Assembly: GCA_006384855.1 (NCBI GenBank)
Contig: VCJN01001894.1
Location: 101,775 to 165,774, forward strand
Origin: Tetraselmis striata
Lineage: Eukaryota; Chlorophyta; Chlorodendrophyceae; Chlorodendrales; Chlorodendraceae
DNA length: 64,000 bases
Direction: 5' to 3'
Shown here in pieces: positions 24,941-37,539 of this stretch (within the stretch, counting starts at the first letter, position 1; each line of letters starts with the position of its first letter). Made by a program: the position numbers and the translations under genes. A model generated the notes under the pieces. It saw only the letters and a list, made by a program, of their open reading frames with translations, was not told where the DNA came from and made no database searches.

Positions 24941-27900
24941 GGAAGGGACTTAATACCCTATCAGCCGCTGAAAAGCGGCTGGCGCATTATACATGCCAAA
25001 GGACACGACAGCCCATTCGTAGAACGAAGCCATCGGGTCCACGAAAAGCAGTCTTAGCGATGTCAGGTTCAGCAACGCTAACGTGGTGGTAATAACCTTG
25101 CATGAGGTCCCGGTGAGATCGAACCTTAGCCCCAAACGGCTCAGTAAGCACGTCGTCGACGCGGGGTAGCGGGTAACGGTCTATCAGAGTTAATGCATTC
25201 AAAGCTATGTAATCAATGCACAGTGTAAGGTCGGCCAACGTCGGCCTTTCGAGCGAGCAACACGGGTGCCGCGTACGGCGAAGTACTCGGACGAATTTGA
25301 CCCTTGTCAAATTTGTCATAACATTTTTATACGAATTCAGCACGTTCACCCGGAGACAACCAGTTAGTACGTTGCACGAGGACATTTCCGGTGAGATCTA
25401 CCATGTAATGATAAAGTTCCCTTTGGGACGGCGGCAGCTTCGTAGGGACAGTGACAAAGTCATGGTGCTCAGCAAGCAACCCTTTCACCTTCTCAGTGAA
25501 GTAGTCGCCGAGCTGAGGGGTGATGCTTTGAACGTCGCGACCATCGTAGATGTAGTGTAGAGGCACGGGTCAACATCGTCCTCAACTCGTCATCTTTGGC
25601 TTTACGTAAAGTCGCGATGGAAAGTCGGCAACCTTGGTACGTTTGCCTGCGCGGCGTCCCTTCTTCATGAGCTTGCCAAAGTTGGCAGCATGTTCAAAAG
25701 AACAGCGTACACGGGGTACACTTGTATCCTCTTATTCCGGTTTAGTGAGTTTAATGCCGTCGGAAAATTGCAGTGCACGAGTAGCAGAATGTAATGTGAC
25801 GTCCATCAATCGCAACGCCGGCATTCCCACAATTATGTCGGCGACTTTCAAATGCCGGACAACTCGAACACGTATAGTGACAATCAACTAAGAGTTGAAC
25901 TGCACATGCACTTAACCCATATCATGACGAGACACAACACGTTGGCCACCCGCCACTCTCATCGGTTAGTAGCTTTTTAGCTGGAAAATGTCTAACCCTT
26001 GTGCCGTAGCTACTTAATTCTTCGAATTAAATTAACGGCGGCACAAATGTCGTACAGCTACGGTATCTAAGTAGAATTAATTAGAACGGGAACCTTGAAA
26101 AAGTCAGCGGTTCCCGCGGGTTTAAAACAACACATACCTCAGAAACAACCGGATTTTCGGGACAGCATCAGTCGGGCGGAGTAAATGCATCCGCCTCCGC
26201 AAGAGCCGAACGAAGCAGCACGTGCAACGGCATCTAGTCGTTGTTTCTTTGGAGGTGGTTCCGACTCGGACTCGGGAACTACAGACTAATAGACACGAGT
26301 TTTAGACGGACCGGGAGAGACGTGACATGTAGTGGAGTTATTTGACGAGCCAAAGTCGGACATGCCATGGAGCGGGAGCGACTTCCTCGCGAAAATACCC
26401 ATCCTCAGGTGGGATGCGAGCAAACGTTAACTGTATTCTACAGCCGTAAACTGCTTAAAGAGCAAGTAGCTCTTAGCCCGACTAGTAGATTTCGCCCAGT
26501 TTGGTAGCACGATAAGTGCTGACACGTCATTGCTTCTACGTCGTTCGGCCTCAATGTAGTCCATAATTTCATTTGCCAACGGCCAGGGCGGATTAACGAA
26601 CACGGTTTAACCGGACAAATCCGCTTTTAGCATGATGCTCTTTTCACAGTCCAACGGTAAATAAGCGTGTCCATTTTTACCCTCATCGTCGCAGCATCCT
26701 TCTTCATGCCATGGGTGAAACGCAATTGTTCGTGTAATTCATCGAATTCGCTGTCTTGTAAACGCCAATCTTCGGCGGGTCTCTTAGGTTTAGGTTTTAC
26801 GTGCATGTATCTCGTAGAACGAACTCTCTTATCGAACGTTCCTTACGTGAGGTACAATCGGGTAACGGTAGCACAATCGGCCGGTGCCCCGTCGGACGGG
26901 ACGTCGTCATCGGCCATCAAACTTTGGCTTTGTCTCAAGACCATAATCAACGATTCGGTGACCGGGCTTTTGACTGTTCAAACAAAGATGTTTATCAGTC
27001 TGCACAAATAGCTCAATCGTTCCTCGTCTGAGAGTCTGGATTTAGCAGCTCAGAGCTCAAACTGCTGTCCCTTAGTCATGGGGGCTCGGTACGACAACGT
27101 TTTCTACGACCAATGTTTCGTCCAGCGTTACGACCACCGCCGTTCCGACCACAACTCCCATTACGCCGGCTACCGCCACGACCACGACCTCCGATTGATA
27201 CCACCACCTATAAGGAATGTACCGCGGCCACCTTCGCCATGTTCAAGAGTGCAGTTTGTACGTTTCAAACCAGAGGTGTTAGTACGTCTCGTACTTTACC
27301 AACGTGATTGCAACATTGCAACTCGCTTCTGCACTTGGGAGATGGTAGTGGTAAGGGTTTATGTCATCCGGGCCTTTTCGAAGTTCGTCATTACGGATGA
27401 CCCAAACAACTAGGCCGTGAATGTACGCGATGGATCGGAACAACCGGTCGACCTAAACCAGAGAGATTCACTCTTCATAATTACTATCTAACTTTATGTT
27501 GTACTCATGTAATGTCATTTCACCTTGTACGGAGGGAACAATTCCGTTATTAAAGCTATTGTGATTGTCTGCAGTTTAGGCTTGACGGATAAGCACGGTA
27601 AGCACTCACGCGCCGCGGATAACATGTTAGTTGTTTGATGCAAAGTTCTTTAAATCTGCTGGTGCAACTAAACAACAATGGGGCCTTGAAATAAACATCT
27701 AGCAGCGAGCATAACACCTTGCGCCATATACATGTTCGGGTCGCCGCCGCGCTGAGCGAATTGATTCGGCATGGTCTTTAGCCACCTTAGCAGCTTAATG
27801 TAGTTCGTCTTTTCATTAGGATCGACATCAATGGACTGGAGTATATTAGCGGAGTGTAAGCAACATTTAGCTATACCGGATCAAACAAGCCAGCTACGAT

Positions 27901-28654
27901 GTATTCGACGTGGTCAACCAGTATCTTACCCTTCAATGAAACGTTGTGCGCACTGCCTCGTCGGTGAACGCGTTGTCAAGTGCTAAACGAACGGTGTACA
28001 CATCAGCTATATGTAGTCATTCACGTTGGTAACACTGCCTCGGGAGTAGGGCTAGACAACCTGTATGAACTCCGAAAAATTAATAACCACACCGTAGGTA
28101 ATCCCGCAAGCGGAATACAACGCAGAGTTAGCAGTCGCTTGAAAAGGCAAGGAAAGCTCGGGAATGAGAGAGACCTGGATCTTTGAATCTTGCACAAGCG
28201 GAGACAAACATGTATCGGAGGCTATAGGGGTTCGACACGTCCTACTAGTGTGGGAGCACGGGCGAAGTTACGCATGTAATGCTCAAGAGCTTAACGAAAA
28301 AAGAGTGCAAGTCGTTAAACGTGCCATTATTGCAAGATGTCTCATCACTGACAAGCAATGACTCGACCCGACCGTGAGACATGATCAAACCGGATTCCTC
28401 AAAGACAAAAATGACACATGTCTTACGGTGATCGTTAATCAAGCACTTACCTCCATGGAGCCAGATAGATTGGTCTTTTCACTCGTAGGCGAGCACTCGG
28501 TGCTCGTGCGACTCGTCCACAATCCAGACGACTGCATCAATCTGACGAGATTCTGTTCCGTCAGACAAATATTTTTTAGACCGCAGTCGAAAACCAATTT
28601 GTCACTCTCGCTTGATGCAGGCAGGCAGGTTAATAAGAAGCGTAGCTCCGCAAC
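24941..28654 (-). mobile_element. Decayed Ty3/gypsy retrotransposon (gag, protease, RT remnants)
   Basis: Read on the minus strand. At 27.8 kb a gag-like piece (DPNEKTNYIKLLRWLK). At 27.05-27.25 kb a Gly/Arg-rich region, then a SDEERLSYL segment typical of gag C-termini. At 25.7-25.9 kb a retropepsin-like ADIIVGMPALRLMDVTL. At 24.95-25.57 kb reverse transcriptase blocks including LCIDYIALNALTLIDRYPLP and VVSFGMYNAPAAFQRL. Stops and frameshifts are frequent. The catalytic YxDD block, RNase H and integrase are missing, presumably lost at the CACTA-side breakpoint. Flanked by LTR-like repeats. Dead element. Confidence 0.82.
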
Positions 28655-28975
28655 CATTATTGCGCAACGAGCCGTTGCTGTGTGTGCGCGCAGGTGTGCG
28701 GGTGGAAGCGTGGCAGCAGAAGAGGCCTCAAGAGGGGTAGAGAAAAAGGAATTAGTTAAAGGGACCACCCGAGGCCGTCAGCTTTTGTAGCTGTTAGCGA
28801 CCCTGCTGGTCAGGCAGGGCACCGCAGTAGCTAGTGATAGAGCGAGAACTAGTGACTGTAATCATTCTGTAGGAATCTGGCTCAGCAGCGTCGTCTGCTA
28901 CTGGCCCTCTGCACAATTAAATTGCACGGCGCGTTTTGCACGCTCAGAGGGGCATCATTTAATTAGTCACCAGCT
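28655..28975. repeat. LTR-like direct repeat, right copy
   Basis: Diverged direct-orientation partner of 22600-22895, ending in the shared AAATTGCACGGCGCGTTTTG and CACGCTCAGAGGGG blocks. Given the minus-strand coding remnants between them, this would be the 5' LTR. Confidence 0.65.
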
Positions 28976-29696
28976 ACATCAGCAACAGCTCTCTGACAAA
29001 TAATGAACGCCTGCATCATGCTGGCCATCGCATTTGGAAGCTAGTCATCACGCAGTTTCCCCGGATGGACTCGGGGCCACAGTGAAATTGCCAATGGCTC
29101 GTGCTTTAATCCCCCCCCCCCCCCCCCCCTCAAACCGTGCCGCCTCTGAGCTTGTATACACTTGCACATGCTGTGCAACACTTGACGATGACAGGCCGAG
29201 TCATCCTTCCTCCCCTCTCCTGTTTGCACCCGCCCGTTTTGTTTCACAGCCCACCTGAATGCCACGGAGGCAAATGCTGCAGGTGTGATAGGCAGCAACA
29301 TCTGCTTACTAGTGATAAGCGGCGCGGGAAGACTAGATACCGCCCGGGAAGGTGGGCGTGCCCCAAATCAGCTGATAGTTGCTGGGCTTACATGCGCAGT
29401 GGTGGGAATGGCACTAGTTGCTATCGTCACCAATCTAGACAGGGGAATAGTCGTCCGCAGCATCAGCCGCAGGATTAGCATCATTGGCGCCGCTGCTCGC
29501 TGCACGATGCGGGTCAGGAATGACCCTGGCGGCCGAGGATGTCGTTACCCTGTAGAAGCTCACTGAGATGCTGTGCGGTGAAGACATGTCCAGAAGGGGG
29601 GGGGGGGGGGGGGGTCTGGCTGGCAATGGCAGCGAGTTCGGCAGGAGTCCACAGGCCAGCGGGCGGCGGTGCCACACCGAACCATCCACCCCCCGC
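28976..29696. other. 3' flank of the SnRK2-like kinase gene
   Basis: No gene seen. Poly-C at 29111-29129 and poly-G at 29596-29614. TGTAA on the minus strand near 29388 is a possible poly(A) signal for the kinase gene about 310 nt past its stop. Confidence 0.5.
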
Positions 29697-31022
29697 TCAG
29701 ACGTTGTTGGGGACCTCGCAGCTGGGCGTGCTGCCCTCCTCCATCAGCGCGGTCAGGACCGCCGGCTTGACGTTGGCCTCCGGCGCCTGCAGTGCCACCG
29801 TTGTCGTTTCGCCAGGCTCGCCTGTGCTGCACGCGGCGTGCACTAGCTTCTCGATGTCGGTATCCCCCACCTTCGCGCCAGCGCCAAAGCTGATGCTGGG
29901 CATCTTGCCCAGCGCAGGCGGCGCGTCTGCTGCGTCGCGGGCGCCGGTCTTGGAGCTGATGGCCTCCAGCGCCTTCTGGTACTTGGCGCTGAGGGGCTTC
30001 TGCATCCAGGGGTGCTGCCGGATCTTAGGCAGCGCGGCACGCTGGCTCTTGTCGGGCTGGAAGATCTGGTCCAGCAAGTCCTTGGCCTCCGGGCTGATGT
30101 ACTGGATCAGCCGCTTGGTGTGCTTTTGGTCGTCCCACTTGTACTTGGTCTGCTGAATCCACAGGTCGCGGAACTCCATGGTGTCGTTGCCCGTGTCCTG
30201 GAAGCGGAAAGGGAAGGTTCCTAGCAGCATGGCGTACAGGAACACGCCGCAGGACCACACGTCAGCGGCGATGCCGCTGTAGCCCTCGTTGCTCCGGATG
30301 ACCTCGGGGCTCATGTAAGGGGGCGTGCCCAGGTTGGTGAACAAGATGGCATCGGCCTCGAAGAAGTTGGCGAAACCAAAGTCGCAGATCTTGAGCACCG
30401 GGAACGGCGTGCCGTCTACGTCGACGTACTTCAGCAGCGTGTTCTCCAGCTTCAGGTCGCGGTGCGCGACGAGCGCGTTGTGGATGTGCTCCACCGCGTT
30501 GAGGAGCTGGTGGAAGAAGAAGCGCGCCTCGTCCTCGTCTAGGATGGGAGCCACCTGCCCGGCCGCATGCCGGTCTTTGCACTTCTTGAGCACATAGTCG
30601 AGCATCGTGCCGCCCTCGCAGTACTCGATGACTAGGTTGAAGTGGCTGCCGGTCAGGACGGCGTCGTAGCCGGACACGATGTTGGGGTGAGACGCACCAA
30701 CGTTGCCGTGGATCTTCACCTCGCGCACCACGCGCTGCTCGTATTTCTTCGGGATCGGCCGCGGCATCACCTTCACCGCCACTTGCGTCCCGGTAGCTTT
30801 CTCCGTCATCAGCCACACCTCCCCGCACGCTCCGCTCCCCAGGGCCTTGCCAAGCGTATGTGTGGCAGCCATTCCGAAAGCCTCCGTATCCTTACCGGCC
30901 GCCTTGGCCGGTGCCGCCGGCGCCTGCGCGGCCGTATTTGCGGGCGCCTGCCCCGCACTGGGTTTGCCGGCGGGCGTCTTGCTGTCGGCGGGCTTATCGT
31001 CGCTGCTAAAGCATCCCCCCAT
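29697..31022 (-). CDS. SnRK2-like serine/threonine protein kinase, probably N-myristoylated
   Basis: Intronless 441-aa kinase. Residues 1-50 are a Pro/Ala/Lys-rich linker starting MGGCFSS, a good N-myristoylation signal with a Cys that could be palmitoylated, so membrane anchoring is inferred. The kinase domain runs from about 55 to 325: P-loop GSGACGEV (62-69), VAVK lysine K84, alpha-C Glu101, HRDLKLEN (187-194), DFG (214-216), SPE in place of APE (238-240) and DVWSCGVFLYAMLLG. The sequence class is CAMK-like, closest in flavour to plant and algal SnRK2/OST1 kinases of osmotic or nutrient stress. The C-terminal 115 residues lack a recognisable UBA or KA1 domain and end in a mixed Ala/Glu/Val tail. 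All catalytic residues are present, so it should be active. Single-exon structure is unusual beside its intron-rich neighbours and may reflect retrocopy origin. Confidence 0.93.
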   Translation of the reverse strand: MGGCFSSDDKPADSKTPAGKPSAGQAPANTAAQAPAAPAKAAGKDTEAFGMAATHTLGKALGSGACGEVWLMTEKATGTQVAVKVMPRPIPKKYEQRVVREVKIHGNVGASHPNIVSGYDAVLTGSHFNLVIEYCEGGTMLDYVLKKCKDRHAAGQVAPILDEDEARFFFHQLLNAVEHIHNALVAHRDLKLENTLLKYVDVDGTPFPVLKICDFGFANFFEADAILFTNLGTPPYMSPEVIRSNEGYSGIAADVWSCGVFLYAMLLGTFPFRFQDTGNDTMEFRDLWIQQTKYKWDDQKHTKRLIQYISPEAKDLLDQIFQPDKSQRAALPKIRQHPWMQKPLSAKYQKALEAISSKTGARDAADAPPALGKMPSISFGAGAKVGDTDIEKLVHAACSTGEPGETTTVALQAPEANVKPAVLTALMEEGSTPSCEVPNNV

Positions 31023-31721
31023 CCTGGCGCCCGACCGAAGGTCACACGGAACGGGAAAGGAAGAGAACCAAAGCTGTTTGATGGGTCGAGCTGTCCTGCC
31101 CCACCTGGCTGGGATGGTGCTAGCTGCAGCCGTGGGGACGTGTAGGATGTGACGATGACATTCGCCGGATGGGTGGGCGGGATGGTGTGAGATGCGGCCG
31201 CCTACGGCTCTGGGGCGCGACGGTTTATTTGCAGCCTTCTATGCGTCCGGCGCGCGCGCCGGTCTTTTGGTCAGCCAGTCACTGTTATCACTGTTGTGGG
31301 CTTTACGGGTACTCGATCATCTACCAATAAAGCCCCTTGATATGTATGAGATGAATGTGTGAAATGTACATGTGACATATAGAGATATATGTATAAATCA
31401 TCGTGTACATACAGGTACAGGTACTCGAGTTGGTCTGTAGGTAAAACTATCTTCGGATTAATACAGGTACAATACACACGCCATTTTTTCGCCCCTGGCT
31501 GGGATAGATCGACAGGACTGGCAGCAGCCAGCCCGCAACATGGCCGTATAGTAGGCAACGTACAGTCCCCTCGCGAAATGGATCCGCGGTGCCGGCACCG
31601 GTACCCATTTTGTTTACTGCTAGTAGTAGGGATCCTTACTCGTAGTTGGGGTTTCCTCTTCCCTTGTCTACTTAGCAGGCGCGGCACGGTGCTATTATGT
31701 CTAAGGATTACGTTCATTTGA
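31023..31721. other. 5' flank of the kinase gene
   Basis: 31023-31270 is the likely promoter/5' UTR. 31380-31480 contains repeated TACAGGTAC units related to short AT-rich repeats elsewhere in the window. No gene seen. Confidence 0.5.
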
Positions 31722-32064
31722 TTTACATCAGGGCTTTCACAAAAGCGCACTACAACAGAACTAACAGCAACTATGAAAGCTTGCCAGCTAAAGAGAGACA
31801 TAAGCCTGAAACCAAGGTCGAGCAGGAGGACAGGGAGCCAAGAACCAAGAAGGAGCCAAGGGAACCACGAAGTCACTTAGCTGCCAGGAACTAAAGGAAA
31901 CTTCGCCCCGGGGTAGGCTATCAGGCACGGCGAGGACGCTTGCAGCCAATGACCCGGGTCATAGCAACACATGCCGACGAGCGACGCGACGCAGGCGCAG
32001 GAGCACCATCACGTGCCGCACGCGCGGCCGCGACCCCGCCAAGAACTTTGTCTGCATGTGCCAT
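31722..32064 (-). mobile_element. Solo 3' end of LINE family A
   Basis: Near-identical in reverse complement to 19265-19615: CAGGGCTTTCACAAAAGCGC, the GGGAGCCAAGAACCAAG block and the coding end GTCATAGCAACACATGCC are all present. A severely 5'-truncated insertion, as is common for LINEs. Confidence 0.85.
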
Positions 32065-33457
32065 GTTGTCTAAGGATTACGTGGTGTCCCAGTACCGCCC
32101 GTGGAGCCGCATCAACCTTGGCAAGCAGCCTCTTGGCAATTTCATAATCCGGCGGAAGTTGCTGTACAAAACCGCACGGCACCACGTCGCGCGCGGTTTC
32201 CGACGCAGCAATCCCGGGTAGCGATGCTCCCGCAGCGCTATCCACCATGCTGCTTCGTTATGTGCTTAACAGCACCAAGGGGCTTGTTTGTCCCCATTTT
32301 CCTTAGTTGCGGCGCACCCACCACGGGGTCGCACCGCGACACGCGCCGCAACATAGCTCGTGTCTGACATGCAAGGTCTTAGACTCTTATGTGTACAAGC
32401 CACTCAACAGAAGTGATGCCCCGCGCCCAGCTCGAGGAATATCTCGCGGGCCGGGAAGCGGTTGGCGATCGTCCAGAGAGCACCGTGCGCCGGCTCCTCA
32501 AAGCGGATAACGAGGCCGCCACTGCACCCGTGCCCCGGTCGCTTCCGCGGCCAGGTCACGCAGCTTGTCGGCGCCAAGGCTTTCACAACGGCGCCTATTA
32601 TTATAGTAAATAATTATTTGCAGCACTCTAATGCTGCTTGAATACCCGAACAAGCAGTGCATCAGTGCGCAATATATGTTAGAAGGCAGCGGAGATTGTT
32701 CCGCATTTTTGAGGCCCACCATCGTCCATGATGGGGTATCTCCATCTCTCACTTTATTGTTCTAAAAGATCACCATGGGTAAAATATTAGAGCCTCTGCT
32801 ACTATACAGGTATACCGTACGGGATGATACGGTGTACGAGCAAGGTACGAAGTATGGCGGAGCAGATAGCGACAGCTACTACAGGTACTTGTTTATCTCC
32901 ATAATGGTCCTGGAATAGATACCCAGGCTTGGCACACCTCGGACTTCGCTGATCCCTGGTGTCGTCATCATTACGAAATTCGTGAGCAGGACGACTAGCT
33001 ACAGGTAAGGGCTGCCGGTGACCAGGTGGTGAAATACATTTCGCGGTGGGGGTCACACCTCCCACTCAACTGTGCGATGCGCTTGCGCGATACATTACAG
33101 GATCACACCTGAGCCCTGCCATTGTGAAAGCCAGTTCTGACAAGGGACGTGTACTCCCTGTATCAGATGGATGTCCACTGAGGGTATCAGGGCCTGATTG
33201 TGCGCCTACCGGCCATGATCAGGCTGTTCACCTTTAAACATGAGAGCAGCACAGGCGCCCCCTTGCCCGGTCCCCTGGGCGTCAAACACATACTTGCTCG
33301 ATGAAGACAAACGGCCGGGCATGTGAAATAATATTTTACTGCGCTGGCTGCATCTCCTTCATTTAAACAGCGTGCACAGTGGTTTCACCCCACCGCAGCA
33401 GCCTGCGTCCCCTGATGCTGCGGCACATTTGCTAAATTGATTTGCTTAGTTGCCAAC
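32065..33457. other. Intergenic, 3' flank of ERG24
   Basis: No recognisable gene or domain. TGTAA on the minus strand near 33096 is a possible ERG24 poly(A) signal. Confidence 0.45.
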
Positions 33458-35395
33458 CTAGTAAACATAAGGAATCAGGCGGTACTTGACAATCGAGCAG
33501 TACTTCGCCCAATCCTTCCCGTACTTCAGTTGGCACGCGTGCTCATCCCGCATCTCGCGATGCACTGCGGGCAACAGGGAGCGAGACAGTGTCAGTTCCT
33601 GTCGCGCCAGTCAGAGTGCACTGATACACGAAACTATGCAGGGGCTGTGGCGCGGTGAGAAGGTCCGTGCTCTGACCTAGTAGAGTCCCAAAGTAGATGG
33701 CGTAGAAGTACGGGATGATGTGATCATATCCGCATGGCAGGCACCATGCCAAGCTGACCACAACACACACATTGTCAGCATGTGCACGATGGCAAATGGA
33801 TGGCACCCAGTCGAGCATTGCGATGATGCACCGGGAGGTTGGGGCCGGGGCGCGCACCCCATCATCCAGTCGCCCGTGTAGTTGATGTGGCGCACAACGC
33901 CCCACCAGCCGGAGATGAGGAGCTTGGTGCCGCGCTCGGTTGGCATTGTCTTGAGGTGCGAGACCGAGGCGTGCGCTGGATCCTTTCGGAACTGGTTTTT
34001 CTGGCCATTCGCACCGCGGAAGATCCAGTAGCCCATTACCTTCAGGGCCAGTATCGCGCCCATCTCCATGTCGGACAGCACCTAAATCAGAGATCAAGAA
34101 AAAGGTCAGCCGCCTGAGAGCCACAAGCAGGCTGGATGACACTGTCAGCACCCGGCAAGGAGCTGGTTACCCTTGGATTGTCGGCCAGGTATCTAGCTTG
34201 TAAGCAGTAGGTGAACGGCACCCATGTGATGTCGCCGAAGGCCAACATGAAGCCAAAGCCATCCGTAGTGATGTCCATGGTCGTGAGGATCGCAGTCTCA
34301 TACCATAGCGCATCGATCACATATAGGAGGTGGAAGGCACACACCTGCGGAAGGCAAGGGCGGATCAGCGTGACGGTTCTGTCCTGGGCGGATCAGCGGG
34401 ACAGTGCTTACACCAGAGGGGCCATCGTGGGAAGCGCGTCGCGCACTCACCAGAACCATGCTGTTGGTGATGTAGCCAATCTTGGCCAGCTGCGAGGCTG
34501 CCATACCCAGGTCCAGCACAATCCAGCCGATGAGCCCTGGATAAAGCTCGAAGAACTCCTTCAGATCGAAACTCCTGCGAGTCACATATTACAGATAAGT
34601 ATGCATCTCGTGATCCAGGCAGCAAGGACCTGGCCCAAGCTTTGCCCGCCCGTTCTGGATAAGTAGCCTAACCTCAGCTTCCACGAGCAGCCAGGCATTC
34701 ACGCCGCCCTTTGCGCACACCCCTGTGCCGGCCTCACCCAATGCGGGGGTTGAGCTCTCTGCCGATGAAGAAGTTGTAGAAGCCCACGCTGGTGTTTCCA
34801 CCCGCCGCCAGCAGCTTCCCGGGCAGGTACGAGGTGAGGTAAAGGTACGCAGAGAGTGCGAAGGAGAAGAGCACAGAGCCGCTGAGCAGTGGCAGAAAGT
34901 GCGTGTGCATCCATGCAAGGTCCAGGTCATGTGTGTAGAACCCAAAGTAGCCCACGACCGCCAGTGTGGCCACCAGCACCGTGAAGCCTGTGCACAGGGG
35001 AGTTCCAGTTCGATTCAGCGGTTCCCAGCATATCAATCAGCTTCTGCTGATGTGCATGCCGAGGGTCGTCTGATGGCTGCACCGTTCATCTTGTACATGA
35101 GGCGCTGTCCGTTGCTCAGAGTCGCGCCCTGCACTCGTTTGCCTGGGAGGAGGAGATGCAGCGCCACGACGTAGACCACCCAGCCTAGGAAGACCCCAAG
35201 CCCAGCGTGGCTGTACAGCGTATCCCGGTGCAGCTCCACGGGCGGCATGCTGAGGGGTGCCAGCGTGGCGCATCCGTTGCCGCCGCAAAGCAGGACCAGC
35301 GCGTAGCACACGGCCGGCAGCCCGAACACGATGCCCACAGGGCCCAGCCAAGGCCCTAAGAACTCATACTCGTCGGCGGGACTGGTCCCTGCCAT
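33458..35395 (-). CDS. ERG24: Delta14-sterol reductase
   Basis: NADPH-dependent C14 reductase of sterol synthesis (yeast Erg24, plant FACKEL, lamin-B-receptor domain), acting after sterol 14-demethylase in the ER membrane. Exons: 35083-35395, 34738-34987, 34451-34574, 34171-34344, 33858-34081, 33677-33753, 33458-33564. All phases join, giving 422 aa, the family's usual size. Family blocks in order: [38 protein letters not shown]-like [53 protein letters not shown] and the C-terminus [10 protein letters not shown]...IPYVY. Several hydrophobic segments fit a multi-pass protein. The related C7 reductase (DHCR7) shares many motifs, but length and the block around FRGAN favour C14. Start is the first ATG of the first exon. 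Confidence 0.95.
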
Positions 35396-35937
35396 ACCGC
35401 CTGACCAAAGGCAAGCTCCGCGCAGGACGTTGGGGCTGGGTCAAGTGCGGCTTGGTGGGTTGTTTACCAGGCGGCCTGACGGTCTCTCTAGCGGACAGCG
35501 GATGCCGTAAGGGAGATAGTGGTCGGCGTCGTCCGTAGCAACAGCCGCCCCATCAGTCGGCCATCACCGAGTCCATCAGTAGCAGCCCAGGCCAGCCCAG
35601 ATATCCAGATGCCCAGATGCCCAGATTAATCTCTGCGCCGCCAGCATCAGCAGTAACGATTAAGGATTACTGGTAGCACGAGCGGTCAAAAATTGTTCAT
35701 CGGCGGTGAGAATAAAGAATATTATGAGGTTGGGCATTAATAACGGGTTAAATCGAGATTATAGACTATAGGGGCCGGTTTATCTGCCGGTATCCATCGG
35801 CGGGGATTAGCGACTTCGTCGCCCTTATTTATACCCTAGAGCGACCCCTATCGCAGTAGTAATACTAGATCATCGTTTTTTTCCCGCCCCCGGGAGAGGA
35901 CTAACTGGCACCATAACGCCAGGCAGTCGCTACCAGC
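35396..35937. other. ERG24 upstream region
   Basis: About 540 nt between the ERG24 start and the adjoining retroelement fragment. Short repeats of CCAGCCCAGATATCCAGATGCCCAGATGCC type at 35590-35625. Likely holds the ERG24 promoter. No gene seen. Confidence 0.45.
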
Positions 35938-37150
35938 ACTCGCAAAAGGAGCTGACGGCATTTTTTCTAGACCAGGCCAACAACTCTCGGCTTCGAAATG
36001 AGGTGTGCGCTCTCCCTGTCACATGTAGGGAACGGATCTTGTTCAACGAGCTCGATGCGGCGTCGGGCATGTGGACAGTGGCCATCCCCACCGCGCGGAC
36101 GGTCATGACTCCGCATGAGCTGCGGGATGTCGCTGCCGAATACTTCTTTCTGCCTAGCCCGTGCTTGGCCCCGGTGGTTGGGAGCCAGATCATTCTGCCC
36201 TCGACAGAGCACAACCCCGTCGCTGTTGACATATACGGCGACGCGCTCATGAACCTCCCGGCACTTGGAGACGCCCACTGGTGTGTACAGCACGGCGCTA
36301 TCGCAGACGCCTTCCGCGATCACTGTGTTCACGACCTGGGCATCGGTGTACGCCGGGAGGTGGATGACTTGTTCCAGCAGGCTGTGCCTCTCGGCAACAC
36401 CGTACCCATCATGGATGAACTCAAGGACCTAGTGCCGGACGAATAGCTCTCCCTTACGCATAGCTCTCCCTTCCGGCGTTCAACGTCGTGACTGGGAGCT
36501 ATGATCCCCGGAGCTTGACGTCCACGTTGCTGGATAGAGTTCAAGACTATGCGGCACGGAGTCAAGTACACTGCAGTGCCCCAGGCGGTCACGGCTGTGG
36601 ATCGGTTTGAGCGCTCCCTGTTGGGCGACATACAACGGGGGTTGGCAGCGCGGGATGCGGCGAGGCACAACATGGAGCCCGGAATGAAGGGCCCTCTCCG
36701 AGACATCCTGAATATGTCGGAGTACACTACGGGCATGCATGGTCTTCGGCACAGTGAGTGAAGTGAGCAAGGGGTGCGCCGCACAGTGCGCGGTGTCGCA
36801 TGCTTGGCTGCGGATCGGGGTGCCCTCTCATCGCGGGGCACTCGGTGCACCACCCGGGCTCACCAGGAGGACTTACTCGGCTTGGTGGCGGCTCGAGCGC
36901 GCGCTCGCTGCCTCATCAGACGGCGCAGATTCGTCTGCCATCCCGTTGTTGAAGTTGCACAGCACGTCCGTGGATCACCCTTACACACACGTGCACGCAT
37001 GGCCCGGACTCTGAACCGTGTGCGGATCACTCATCCATCCCGCCTCATGCGGGATGCGGGCCGCTTTGCTGTGTTGATTGTTTAGTACTACTTTTAGCAG
37101 TAGGGGGACTTGTTACTGCATTTTTTGTAATTCACACCAGTACTGGTAAT
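35938..37150 (+). mobile_element. Retroelement 3' fragment, frame-broken copy of the 405-aa family
   Basis: From ACTCGCAAAAGGAGCTGACG onward this is a close direct match to the reverse complement of 60.5-61.68 kb. The first 147 residues (36003-36446) are open; afterwards small indels break the frame repeatedly. The 3' UTR shares GGGGA...TTTTTTGTAATTCACACCAG with 60430-60500. The PAT element begins 35 nt downstream. Confidence 0.85.
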
Positions 37151-37184
37151 CGTTTATTCGTCCCATGGTTACTTCGTCGTGGTG

Positions 37185-37384
37185 AATGGTCATATTGAGA
37201 ATTATAGAGGTTTGAATTGCACGGGGCTAAGTACGACGGGTGTTACCCGACGTTACAATTCCGCCATACGCGGCTAGTACGCTACTGCCGTGTGCCCACG
37301 TCCATCCCTCACCCCGATATGACGCCCCGCGACGCGGCGGTGTCTCCACCTTCTGCCTTTGCGCCGGCTTCCAGCTAGCGCAAC
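37185..37384 (+). repeat. PAT element repeat A1
   Basis: 200-bp left repeat starting AATGGTCATATTGAG and ending CCAGCTAGCGCAAC. It recurs as A2 at 41873-42075 with a 3-nt length difference (CTACTGCC against CTACTACTGCC) and a few substitutions. Confidence 0.95.
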
Positions 37385-37539
37385 GGCATCGAGACTCTCG
37401 CAGTATCGTAAGGTGACACACGATCTCACAACGACGTTTGACGCCAGCCGCTCGCCGCGACTCACTGCAATAACGACAGCATGCCGTACTATGGACAACA
37501 CACGGTTGCCTGACGACCTGTACGATTCGGAGGGGCGCG

